A stretch of DNA of 64,000 nucleotides from Apostichopus japonicus (lineage: Eukaryota > Echinodermata > Holothuroidea > Aspidochirotida > Stichopodidae), in the NCBI RefSeq assembly GCF_037975245.1, contig NC_092567.1:8308714-8372713 (forward strand). The letters are read 5' to 3'. A program made the translations under genes and the position numbers. Shown here one piece after another: positions 12,362-24,800 of the stretch (positions are counted from its first letter, which is position 1; each line of letters starts with the position of its first letter). Below the pieces are notes generated by a model. That model saw only the letters and a program-made list of their open reading frames with translations, ran no database searches and was not told the DNA's origin.

Positions 12362-13550
12362 CAGGCGCATATCCAGGGGAGCGTTGGGGGCGCGCGCCCC
12401 CCGGGTAAGAAAAGGAGGAGAGAAAAAAGGAGAAGAAAAAGGAAAAAAGAGGGGAAAAAAGAGGAGGAGAAGAGGAAGGAAGGGAAAAGAAAAAGAAGAA
12501 AGAGAGAAAAAGAGGGAGTAGAAAAAAAACGCCAAGACACCGGGAAGAGAAAGAGGAACAGTGACATCATTACAGCGCTGGTCCCTATTATATACACAGG
12601 GTAGCCAGTGACGGATCAAGGATTTCGGAAGGGGCGTTTGCCTTACCCTACCCCTTACACCGACAACACCATTTTTGACGTTTCCATTTTTCCTCTCTCA
12701 CTCATGATCTATATACTATATATGGTCTATCATAACGCGTGTGTGTGTATATACGCCTTAAACAATTGTAGAATTGTGCTATGAAACCAACTGTGGCTGG
12801 TCTCGAACTCGACCGTGTCGTCGGGGAACATGACGCATTTCGGGAAGGGGGCGACCGCCCCCCCCCCCTTCAGCATATTTTTTTGATGATATCGCCAGTA
12901 ATTTCAAAATAGAAAGTGCTTAGATGCAACTTACAAGGCCCAGGAAGTGTCGTTCCCAGCGATCTTTCGGCCAAAATTTTCTTGAACGCTTCGCGCCAAC
13001 TTATGGTGGCACTACGCTTAGATAATTTGCCTACAGGCTTCGCCCCTCCCTTGGCAATTCCTCACTACGCGCCTCTTCGAATTTGTAAAGCAACCGCAGC
13101 AGATATCACATCATATCAGTGAGCATGAAAATGGCGTTCCAGGATGAACAGCCTCAAAACTGTCCGACTTGCCCGAAAAAATAACCAAAATTTTTTGCGC
13201 GCCTTGCCCGCGTTCAACATGTTATGGTCAATATCATATAAACAAGCATCGGTTATTTACCCTACATCGCATGCCATCGTGTACCGTACGGTCCGTGAAA
13301 GTTGCGCAGTGTACCGCGGGATGCTAACGTAAACAACGAAATGTCTTACGTAGATGGAGAAAAAGGCATGGAGGTCCAATTATGTCAAAGCTCTCTTTTA
13401 CATTGGAAATGGCGAATTAGGGCTGCAGCCCCCCCCCCCCTCCCCCCGCCTCCTACGCCTATGTGTGCAGGGTTCGGTTTCGGAAATATCTGCTATTTTT
13501 TTTCATTTCCTTCAACCAAGTTTTATGATAGCCGTTATAAGAGGTTTTAA

Positions 13551-15051
13551 CATGGGCGGCGATCCGTACTTCCGAGTGGGGGGATATGACCTAGTTTACT
13601 ATCTTAGCGTAGCGCCACCATGTTTTGGCGCGAAGCGTACAAGAAAATTTTGGGATTAACAAACCCTCTAGATGGCTAGAAACGGCACTTCCCGAGGTTT
13701 CCAAGCGGCATATACCCAACTTTAAAATAGGGATATCATGTCCGAAATATCTCAAAATCAGGATCCAAAATACTTTTTTTTTTAAAATTTCGGGTGTTAT
13801 TTTGGGAAAATTGCCCTAGTCAATCTTGTTTCAGGCGCTACGTTAGAATGTTCGAGAGCTCTTTTATATTATTCGATGAAGAAAATGGCCTCATGCAGGC
13901 TATTATAGGCCTATACACATGCAATACACAATTACACATAGTTACATTCCTAGGTACCGATTGCTAGGGCATCCAGGTGAAACGTGTATTTAGCATTACC
14001 CTGGGTAGTATACATGAGATTCTCAGCTGTTCGAGGGAACATGTACGTGTGTAGGCCTACTATAGGGCCTATATGAATCATCGAGGTAAATGAATCTGGA
14101 GGATTCATGTCAATTGGGCACGCGCGTACCATGCATGGAGGGTCATGTGATGTGTTCCAGGGTGGTACTAATATATTACTCTCCCCATTACGCATGATGA
14201 TTTCACCCAACTAGTACGTAAATGTGTATGCGTGCTTAGAACAGCAGACGACGTGCACCCGTTACCTAGCAATAACCTTGCCTGTAGCCTGACGTGATAG
14301 CTATATTCCCGTCGAGCAGCATTAGGCTCTGCTCCATGGAGAATTCCGTGGTTGCACTGAACTAAACATTTCCCCACAGCAACACGTCCAGTTCAACAAT
14401 CCTTTTCGACAAAAAAATCGTTCTTGAAATACAATTCAGACATCGACATTTTCCGCTGCAAGCCCAATGTATCTATATACTTGTTCTGTGCCAGCATGTC
14501 TAACGTTTGCATATTAGCTATGAAGTACCAGTACCTTCTTATGCCGTTAGTTCCCATGTCCGAACCGACAAATCTTTCACAAAGTCACTAACACTATTCT
14601 TGAACTGCTACAGAGAAATATAAGTTTGGTGCTACCCTGGAACACATCACATGACCCTCCATGCATGGTACGCGCGCGCCCAATTGACATGAATCCTCCA
14701 GATTCATTTACCTCGATGGATATGAATACTATGAGGGTGCATATATGTACTATATCAATACCGTGGGCGCAATAATACATTTTGTTGTTACAGGGCCAAT
14801 GAAGCCTACAGTCAACTACTGTATTCTTGCTTTATAAAGACGCTTTATTTGAAAAGATCGCACTGCGTTTATGTTAGGCAAGAAATGAAGCTAAAAGAGA
14901 GCCGGACAATAACGATGATGCATAAATGTTGGCATGAAAATATTCTTATCCCTGGCATTTGGTGGGGGGGGGGGGAATATGGTGTATTACATCCCCTCCA
15001 CCCATTTTCATGGGGGGATATACCCCCCTTCCCCCAGGATCGCCGCCCATG
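13551..15051. mobile_element. Transposon F inserted in B, 8-bp target duplication
   Basis: The ends are CATGGGCGGCGATCC (13551-13565) and its exact reverse complement GGATCGCCGCCCATG (15037-15051). They are flanked by a perfect 8-bp direct repeat GGTTTTAA (13543-13550 and 15052-15059). Element A runs uninterrupted through the corresponding place at about 8325-8345, which supports insertion. The 8-bp duplication suggests a hAT-type element. The left part carries, in reverse orientation, the hairpin motif shared with A and B (about 13597-13652). Confidence 0.9.
14079..14719. mobile_element. Transposon C inserted in F, long inverted ends of about 86 bp
   Basis: Positions 14079-14164 and about 14633-14719 are inverted copies with very few differences. 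They start CATCGAGGTAAATGAATC and contain CATGCATGGAGGGTCATG. The flanks carry an 8-bp direct repeat ATATGAAT (14071-14078 and 14720-14727). The roughly 470-bp centre is non-coding. It is a fold-back style non-autonomous element, the third level of a nested series. Confidence 0.87.
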
Positions 15052-15641
15052 GGTTTTAATATTTGTACACCAATAAATTAACTGTGTCTGAATTTTCGAA
15101 AATTTCTGACCAACATTCTTTATCACACTTCCCTCTACTCGTGCAATTTTGACCGGTCTGTTAGGGGTTGAAGAAGGTTTTTCTATATTGGTTGTCCGTA
15201 GATGAAATTTTGTGCAACATTATGGGTATGTTTTGAAGTGAGTTTATTCACGAGAAATGTGAATTTTCAAATTCTGAACAAGTAATGGGCTTGGAACCTT
15301 GAAAAGTGAGCCTGACGGATATTGTGGGCCACGACGTTGAATCACCTATAAAAAGCAATGATCCACAGGACATGAGATGAGGTCGAACATGATTTGTGAC
15401 TGGTGACAATCTTCAAAAAGGTTATGGATGGATAAAACACTATCGGGAAATACTTGCAAGGTTCTCAGGCAAAAGTGTACATCTGGTTGGTCATTTCAAG
15501 CCCGAGAGGTGCCATTTCCGGTGTTCTGGGTGGTATCAAAACCAGGAATTTTCTTGTACGCTGCGCGCCAACCGATGGTGGCGCTCCGCTTAGTAATTCG
15601 CGCCCCCCGGGTTAGAAAATCTTGGATACGCCCCTGGTTAG

Positions 15642-16950
15642 GATAATACTGCTTAAAGTTTCTTCCTTTGTTTTGAGATGTGACAGACTCGAGTTTTGCG
15701 AACATATTGTTTCACTAATCAGTTATTTCTACAAATTAACAGTAGACAGAGATTAGTTCACCAGTATATAGGCATAGGAGATAAAGCTACACACACAACC
15801 AGCTGCTTTAAGCTAAAATAGAAAATGCTCTGATCAGGAGCATCAATCCGAATTGAGAGATGGGTGGGGGGGGGGGGGCATAAATAGGAAACATGAATAA
15901 ACCGCAAAGCCTTTTTGGGTGGGGTTCAGGGGCGAATCCCCGCCAGTGGTCCAGGAGTCGGACTCTACAAATCTTCAGGTTTACTTCTGTTTAGTGCCTG
16001 AATTGATTTGTCATTCATAAATATATTTAATAAAAGTCACATTTGACAAGATTAGCCTTGAATTAAAAAGACTTATCTATTTCACCTCCTGATGTAACTT
16101 ATGGCATTAATCATGATTATTCAGATTTAAACTTAAACCCAAAAGGAAACATCTAAACTTTGAACACAAGGTTATCTAGTTATCCAGACATATACAACAT
16201 GCACACATATGGTATTATAAATACATTTGAAAAGCACTATTTGGAATTTAGGCACATTCACTTCATCGGAAACAACAAATCATAAAAATAAAGATAAACA
16301 TCAGGGCCGTAGCCTGGGTAGAATTCCTAGCAGCAGTTAAGGAACATCGAGAAAGAATGTATCGTCCAAATGTTACATAGCGATGCTTTGATGTGCGGAT
16401 ATACGGTACCAGGCGCTTTCTCAAGAAATTTGAGTGGGTTGGTCATTTCCAAAAAGGGACCGTCATGACACTATCTAAGGACCTACTGTGGGTAGGGGAG
16501 GGGGAATGAGCTGAGTGAGTGGACCGTGTATTCTTAGTAAAACATTGTGGCACTAATATAGGGGATAACAGTGAAACATACGTAATAAGTATATTTGTGA
16601 ACCGTAGTTTCACGTAAGACTGCTACACTGTTCATGCAGGTTAAATCTTTGGAGCTCTCTACCTTTATTTTTATTATAATCCCACTCTGCCCCAGCCAGC
16701 CCCCCCCCCTCCCTCTGAAAAACCACCAGAAACAGTAGTCGCATCAGAGATCGTGCATATACGTGATGAGCAGTTAAAGTAAACCTTATGTTACTTGACC
16801 GCCATTCCTACACTACGTGCCTAGAATCTCAGAGTTTGCACACTACAGACTAATTAAATCAGAAGAAATGATATGAACATTTATCGTAGGCCTACTTTCA
16901 TTTAGAAAGTGTAAATCTCAAAGGGCAGCTACCCATGCGCAGGCTACGGC
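15642..16950. other. Non-coding stretch, nothing recognised
   Basis: AT-rich sequence with homopolymer G or C runs near 15866 and 16702. I see no gene, and no repeat whose ends I could define. Confidence 0.45.
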
Positions 16951-17029
16951 CCTGAATACTAAACTACTGCGTGTAAAGATCAATGCACTGACCCTGTTAG
17001 GAAAGATAAAAAAAATACCGTTTATAACC

Positions 17030-20000
17030 ATCGTCCCCTCCATCCCCCAAACCCCTTCCATCTCCTCAACCCCCTCTATCTCCCCAACCCCACCATATCT
17101 CTCAAACCCCTCCATCTCCCCAACCCCCTCCATCTCCTCAACCCCTCCATCTCCCTCAAACCCCTCCTACCCCACAAGACCCCTCCATCCCCACCTCATT
17201 CATCTCCCCAACCCCTTCCATCTCCCTCACACCCCTCCATCCCCCACCCTCTCCAACTCCCCAACCCCTCCATCCCCACCCTCTCCAACCCGCTCCATCT
17301 CCCTCACACCCCTCCATCCCCCCACCCTCTCCAACTCCCTAACCCGCTCCATCAAACCCCTCCATCTCCCTCACACCCCTCCATCCCCCACCCTCTCTAA
17401 CTCCCCAACCCGCTCCATCTCCCTCACACCCCTCCACCCCCCACCCTCTCCAACTCCCCAACCCCTCCCTCAAACCCCTCCATCCCAACCCTCTCCAACT
17501 CCCCAACCCGCTCCATCTCCCTTACACCCCTCCATTCACCACCTTCTCCAACTCCCCAACCCTCTCAATCTCCCTCACACCCCTCCATCCCCCACCCTCT
17601 CCAACGCCCTAACCCGCTCCATCTCCATCAAACCCCTTCATCTCCCCTCCATCCCCCACCCTCTCCAACTCCCCAACATCTCCCTCAAACCCCTCCATCT
17701 CTCTCCATCCCCACCCTCTCCAACTCCCCAACCCGCTACATCTCCCTCACACCCCTCCATCCCTCACCCTCTCCCCAACCCCTCCCTCAAACCCCTCCAT
17801 CTCCCTACATCCCCACCCTCTCAAACCCCTCCCTCAAACCCCTCCATCTCCCTCCATCCCCACCCTCTCCAACTCCCCAACCCGCTCCATCTCCCTCACA
17901 TCCCTCCATCCCCCACCCTCTCAAACTCCCCAACCCCTCCCTCAAACCCCTCCATCCCCACCCTCTCCAACTCCCCAACCCGCTCCATCTCCCTCACACC
18001 CCTCCATCCCCCACCCTCTCAAACTCCCCAACCCCTCCCTCAAACCCCTCCATCCCCCACCTTCTCCAAATCCCCAACCCGCTCCATCTCCCTCACACCC
18101 CTCCATCCCCAACCCTCTCCAACTCCCCAACCCTCTCAATCTCCCTCACACCCCTCCATCCCCCACCCTCTCCAACGCCCTAACCCGCTCCATCTCCATC
18201 AAACCCATTCATCTCCCCTCCATCCCCACCCTCTCCAACTCCCCAACCCCTCCATCTCCCTCCATCCCCACCCTCTCCAACTTCCCAACCCGCTCCATCT
18301 CCCTCACACCCCTCCATTCCCCACCCTCTCCAACTCCCCAACCCCCTCCATCAAACCCCTACATCTCCATCAAACCCCTCCATCTCCCTCAAACCCCTCC
18401 ATCCCCACCCTCTCCAACTCCCCAACCCGCTCCATGTCCCTCACACCACTCCATCCCCCACCCTCTCCAACTCCCCAACCCCTCCCTCAAACCCCTCCAT
18501 CTCCCTCCATCCCCACCCTCTCCAACTCCCCAACCCGCTCCATCCCCCTCACACCCCTTCATTCCCCACCCTCTCCAACTCCCCAACCCCTCCATCCCCC
18601 ACCCTCTCCAACTCCCCAACCCCTCCATCCCCACCCTCTCCAACTCCCCAACCCGCTCCATCTCCCTCACACCCCTCCATTCCCCACCCTCTCCAACTCC
18701 CCAACCCCCTCCATCAAACCCCTCCATCTCCATCAAACCCATCCATCTCCATCACACCCCTCCATCCCCCACCCTCTCTAACTCCCCAACCCGCTCCATC
18801 TCCCTCACACCCCTCCACCCCCCACCCTCTCCAACTCCCCAACCCCTCCCTCAAACCCCTCCATCCCAACCCTCTCCAACTCCCCAACCCGCTCCATGTC
18901 CCTTACACCCCTCCATTCACCACCTTCTCCAACTCCCCAACCCTCTCAATCTCCCTCACACCCCTCCATCCCCCACCCTCTCCAACGCCCTAACCCGCTC
19001 CATCTCCATCAAACCCCTTCATCTCCCCTCCATCCCCCACCCTCTCCAACTCCCCAACATCTCCCTCAAACCCCTCCATCTCTCTCCATCCCCACCCTCT
19101 CCAACTCCCCAACCCGCTACATCTCCCTCACACCCCTCCATCCCTCACCCTCTCCCCAACCCCTCCCTCAAACCCCTCCATCTCCCTACATCCCCACCCT
19201 CTCAAACCCCTCCCTCAAACCCCTCCATCTCCCTCCATCCCCACCCTCTCCAACTCCCCAACCCGCTCCATCTCCCTCACATCCCTCCATCCCCCACCCT
19301 CTCAAACTCCCCAACCCCTCCCTCAAACCCCTCCATCCCCACCCTCTCCAACTCCCCAACCCGCTCCATCTCCCTCACACCCCTCCATCCCCCACCCTCT
19401 CAAACTCCCCAACCCCTCCCTCAAACCCCTCCATCCCCCACCTTCTCCAAATCCCCAACCCGCTCCATCTCCCTCACACCCCTCCATCCCCAACCCTCTC
19501 CAACTCCCCAACCCTCTCAATCTCCCTCACACCCCTCCATCCCCCACCCTCTCCAACGCCCTAACCCGCTCCATCTCCATCAAACCCATTCATCTCCCCT
19601 CCATCCCCACCCTCTCCAACTCCCCAACCCCTCCATCTCCCTCCATCCCCACCCTCTCCAACTTCCCAACCCGCTCCATCTCCCTCACACCCCTCCATTC
19701 CCCACCCTCTCCAACTCCCCAACCCCCTCCATCAAACCCCTACATCTCCATCAAACCCCTCCATCTCCCTCAAACCCCTCCATCCCCACCCTCTCCAACT
19801 CCCCAACCCGCTCCATGTCCCTCACACCACTCCATCCCCCACCCTCTCCAACTCCCCAACCCCTCCCTCAAACCCCTCCATCTCCCTCCATCCCCACCCT
19901 CTCCAACTCCCCAACCCGCTCCATCCCCCTCACACCCCTTCATTCCCCACCCTCTCCAACTCCCCAACCCCTCCATCCCCCACCCTCTCCAACTCCCCAA

Positions 20001-21140
20001 CCCCTCCATCCCCACCCTCTCCAACTCCCCAACCCGCTCCATCTCCCTCACACCCCTCCATTCCCCACCCTCTCCAACTCCCCAACCCCCTCCATCAAAC
20101 CCCTCCATCTCCATCAAACCCCTCCATCTCCCTCAAACCCCTCCATCCCCACCCTCTCCAACTCCCCAACCCGCTCCATCTCCCTCACACCACTCCATCC
20201 CCCACCCTCTCCAACTCCCCAACCCCTCCCTCAAACCCCTCCATCTCCAACCCGCTCCATCTCCCTCACACCCCTCCATTCCCCACCCTCTCCAACTCCC
20301 CAACCCGCTCCATCTCCCTCACACCCCTCCATCCCCCAACCTCTCCAACTTCCCAACCCCTCCCTCAAACCCCTCCATCTCCCTCCATCCCCACCCTCTC
20401 CAACTCCCCAACCCGCTCCATTCTCCCTCACACCCCGCCATTCCCCACCCTCTCCAACTCCCCAACCCGCTCCATCTCCCTCACACCACTCCATCCCCCA
20501 CCCTCTCCAACTCCCCAACCCCTCCCTCAAACCCCTCCATCTCCCTCCATCCCCACCATCTCCAACCCGCTCCATCTCCCTCACACCCCTCCATCCCACC
20601 TTCTCCAACTCCCCAACCCGCTCCATCTCCCTCACACCCCTCCATCCCCCAACCTCTCCAACTTCCCAACCCCTCCCTCAAACCCCTCCATCTCCCTCCA
20701 TCCCCACCCTCTCCAACTCCCCAACCCGCTCCATCTCCCTCACACCACTCCATCCCCCACCCTCTCCAACTCCCCAACCCCTCCCTCAAACCCCTCCATC
20801 TCCCTCCATCCCCACCATCTCCAACCCGCTCCATCTCCCTCACACCCCTCCATCCCACCTTCTCCAACTCCCCAACCCGCTCCATCTCCCTCACACCCCT
20901 CCATCCCCCAACCTCTCCAACTTCCCAACCCCTCCCTCAAACCCCTCCATCTCCTCCATCCCCACCATCTCCAACTCCCCAACCCGCTCCATCTCCCTCA
21001 CACCCCTCCATTCCCCACCCTCTCCAACTCCCCAACCCCTCCATCTCCATCAAACCCCTACATCTCCATCAAACCTCTCCATCTCCCTGAAACCCCTCCA
21101 TCCCCACCCTCTCCATCTCCCCTCTCTTTCTCCACTCCTC
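17030..21140. repeat. 4.1-kb CT-rich minisatellite with higher-order repeats
   Basis: The plus strand is built of units of about 53-54 bp such as CCCTCACACCCCTCCATCCC plus CACCCTCTCCAACTCCCC plus AACCCGCTCCATCT. G occurs almost only in the CCCGCTCC word. A block of 1381 bp (about 17350-18730) is repeated almost perfectly at 18731-20111. A second, shorter duplication of about 190 bp lies at 20443-20635 and 20702-20894 (259-bp offset). The long Pro/Ser-rich and Gly/Trp-rich frames on the two strands follow from the missing stop codons and are not genes. Confidence 0.95.
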
Positions 21141-21560
21141 TAACAATTTATAATATTATACATAAAGTATAATTATACAAGTATAAATGAACAACGGAAA
21201 ACTTTCTGGGAATAATAAACAAGAAAAGAGGAATTAAAGTTCAACAGTAAACACAATAATCAGCATCTCATGAATAATCATCAACCATATACATAAACAT
21301 GAGAGGGTTTTATTACATCATTAGCCTTAACTAACCATCATTGGAATTCATTACATTCTTATTAATTAGGTGTAACATTACCTTTCAAGCTAATGCTCGG
21401 TCCACATAGAGGCGAACATGAATTATGAATGGTTGGGCCTACATCATGGACAGAAGCGAAGTATACAGTCTCTGGCCTTATATACGATATAAAAGTATCT
21501 TAATATATTTATCACTCAGCAGCTTGAGGAAGTATTGTTTATAACACAACCGCCATTCTT
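21141..21560. repeat. Segmental duplication copy 2, right part
   Basis: It matches 6860-7080 and then 8925-9050 without the 1.8-kb element A between them. Near 21385-21415 the two flanks are joined (ATTACCTTT, then a short diverged stretch, then GGCGAACATGAA). This gives an approximate empty site for element A. Confidence 0.75.
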
Positions 21561-21815
21561 TCTATTTATTACGACGACCAACATTGTATAACAGCAGTAT
21601 TGACAGAATAATAAATATAACCATATATAGTAAACCAAGAAACATGAGGGTGGAATGTGACCAGAAAAGAACATAGAACAGAATAAACAGATACATAGAA
21701 TATATAATAATATATGTAGGGTTAACAGAAATAAATGGCTAAGATTCAATGCATAAGAATTCTCTTAAGTTTGTAAAGTGATGCCGGTCTGGTGTATGGC
21801 AAGCATCAGAGAGCT

Positions 21816-24800
21816 TCAGTTACAATAATATTTAAGGAATGTTTCACAAGAGTAATATTGTGGATTGGACAGCAACTGAACAGGTTCTGCTACTCCTCTC
21901 TCTCTCGACACTGAAAACATAACATAAATTAATGTTAAAACATGGCAAAACAATATTGTTGACTGACCACAGCTTACTTTAAGTTGTGGACAGCAATTAG
22001 AATCCTTAGATAGACATATGGCAACATATATTTATTTATTAGAAATGGTAGCAAATTTAAAGCCATTGGTATCCGATGACTGTCAAATTGCTGGCTACAC
22101 TACACAATGTTTCTCACATATGAACTCACTATATGTATAACACAGTTCTATGTAACTGATTGATTTCAACAAGAGTATTTCATTTTAGAAATATGGAATT
22201 CAGCATTCATCAGTTTAGTCCTCAGTACCCAACAAACTGTGACTGTCTATGTACCTGCATGGTAACTCAACATGCTGATAATAAGTTTGGGTTGATATGC
22301 TACAGCATGCCAGATAATCTTGGGAGTATCCCACAGGTGACAATGCACATATAAATTCAACGACTTTATAGTTTCTTAATTTCAAACACATCCCTGGGAG
22401 GGCGTTGTGGTCAAGTGGTTAAGGCAGTGGATTGATCTAAGGATTACAGGTTCGAGCCCTGGCCAGATCATTGCGTTGTGTCCTTGGGCAAGGTGCTTTA
22501 TCTCCATTGCCTCTCTTCACCCAGGTGTATAAATGGGGACTTGTAAATATAGTTGTGTGCGCCAGTTTGTGGCTGCACCCTATGGGGAGTCCCCCCGAGG
22601 ACATGAGATTGTGGTGCCTAAGGAGAGATTGATTGAATTGTCCACACTTTGGTGTGTAGGTGTGACAACTTACCAATGACCAGGGTCAAGTTGTAAAAGT
22701 CGTTTGAAAGGGCCTCGGCCCTGTACAAGACTGTAAAACTAATAATAATCATAATCAGACCAAGATACATACTACAAAAAAACTTACCTTGCCTGGCATT
22801 TGGGCAATCTTTATTTTCTACAGAAGTTGGAGTTTTCTGATGAACTGTTAATTTAGGTATCTATCAGTAGCTGTCTCCACTTTACAGAAATCTTCCATGC
22901 ACCACTGCATACTACACAATAGTAGTTGTGTTTAGTCAAGTTTGTTAGCTCTACACAATTAAACAAGTGGAATCTTAAAAATGTCATTTGATGTTATTTA
23001 TAGAGCTAATTAGGCAATCTGTCTTCATCTATGTCCTGTAGATTTGATCAATGGTATCCAACACAGCCCATTACCATTTCACAAACTGACTGTTAAGAAA
23101 TTATTATGTAAAGTCTCACCAGACTCACAGCCACAAAGGAAGTTATGTCATCAGTGATGTGTCCCAGCTTGACTTTTTCTTTCACTTTCTTGGAGGAAAT
23201 GTACAGAAGAAACTGTATCACCTGGAAGTTAAAGAGAAAATACACAATAATTCAACTTTCCATTCACTAGATTTATCAAGGAGAAAATTCAAGGTCTGTG
23301 ATAATTTTTGTAACATACATCAACATCTTCCCTTGTGTCTTATAGAGCTGTAACCTTTTTAGGAATATGTTTACATCTGATGTAAGCAATTACAACACTT
23401 GTAGTGGTGACTGATCAACTCCATGTTACCTCCCAAGAATTGTGTAGCCAACCCCCCCCCCCCCCCGCCCCGATAAATAACATCTTTTGACAATTGCTGG
23501 AAATTTTCTACCAGCTTTGTGAGCTATCTTTTATAGTATTGCAACAGAAAATAAATGTAGAAAACACATCTGCTGGAGTTTGCTGGAATTATCTCTTAAA
23601 TGGCCAGTATTATAACTAAAGTGCAAATAATGTACATCTTAAACAGAACACATTAAGAGAATCCTTCAACACTGTTGACCAATGGCTAAGAATTGAATTC
23701 TGAATTACTTTGGTTTTTACTCTGAGGACATGCATAGGGTCCAGAAGGTTCATGCATGTTTTGTATTACTGACTGACAACAACATATCCACACATTACAG
23801 TAAACCCACTAAAGATTTCCATTTGTAATCCCTTAGTATATAGCTCATGGACAAATGACATAAAACCTAAATTATCTTCAGATTTAAATTTCACATCAAT
23901 TTTATTGGGTTTTAGATCTACAGAGAGGGGGAAGGGTAGGAAAGGTTAGGATGGAAACAGAGATTTTTATGGTTCCTGTTAGTCAATCTACATGGTTCTA
24001 ACTTAGTGTGGGTATGGTTCTAACTTAGTGTGTGTATGGGTCTCACTTTGTGTGCAGTGACTCTATTTAATTGTTAGGGCACATGCACTTATGAATTAAA
24101 TTGATTGTTTATGAGCCTGCCATACATTTTACTGCCTATTATTTGCGGAAATTACAGTAGGCTGACGATACAGAGGAGTCTGGCTGCGCTGTTAAGACTG
24201 ATTACTACCCTTACCTGCCACCCAACACTATGACACACTGATAAATTAGAAGGGATCAAGTCATCTGAATATTTTGTTCCTTCATTTATGATGGCTACAC
24301 AAAACAAAGAAATGGACCCAGTATACTAAACACATACACCTCTTTGTGTACTTTTACACAATGGTAAGCAATACAATGTATGACATGTATTGCCTAATAT
24401 ATGGTGTATGTATGTTAGACTGAAGCCATTATTTTCTTCCCTAGGCCCTTAGGGAGTTTGTTGATCAAGCAAGATTCAAAACATTTACTGTTCCAACAGG
24501 ATTAGGCAGTAACAAAGTCACTTCCTACTTCAGAATCAAATCTAATTATAACTACAACCCAGCTTACCAGTCCTGCTATAGTCTAAGTATACACTAATCA
24601 TTACCATCAGCATATTGTAAACCATTCTGTGCAAGATCCACATCATGTGACCCCCAAAGATTGTCTCAAGAAAGATTAATCCACATTTACCTAATCAGGA
24701 GATATAGACAAAGACAATAAGAAACATATCAGAACTAGATGTTTAATGCAAACGATAAAATCCCTTGTTTCTGAGTTTGCCTTTTTAATATTTACTCAAC

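Larger units (their letters stand above)
12362..15636. mobile_element. DNA transposon B (same family as A), carries element F
   Basis: The left end is CAGGCGCATATCCAG (12362-12376). The right end is TTGGATACGCCCCTG (15622-15636), an imperfect inverted match. A perfect 5-bp duplication GTTAG flanks it (12357-12361 and 15637-15641). It aligns with element A along most of its length: purine-rich tract at 12410-12530, hairpin motif at about 12974-13025 and 15549-15597, and a right part from 15060 matching A from 8330. Without the 1.5-kb insertion F it is about 1.77 kb, close to A at 1.82 kb. It has no intact transposase frame. Confidence 0.88.

Noticed and set aside
19815-21143. 442-codon Pro/Ser-rich open frame, and Gly/Trp-rich frames on the other strand
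   Set aside because: They lie wholly in the 53-bp minisatellite, occur in several frames at once, and arise because the units lack stop codons.
22400-22470. Possible tRNA gene
   Set aside because: The A and B boxes are present, but the cloverleaf is not complete and the sequence continues into a SINE body.
24204-24242. 23-nt candidate microexon (acceptor TTATCAG, donor GTAAGG) on the minus strand
   Set aside because: It fits between two exons in phase 0 only with two extra bases, and the 22-nt exon at 27471 already connects in frame.
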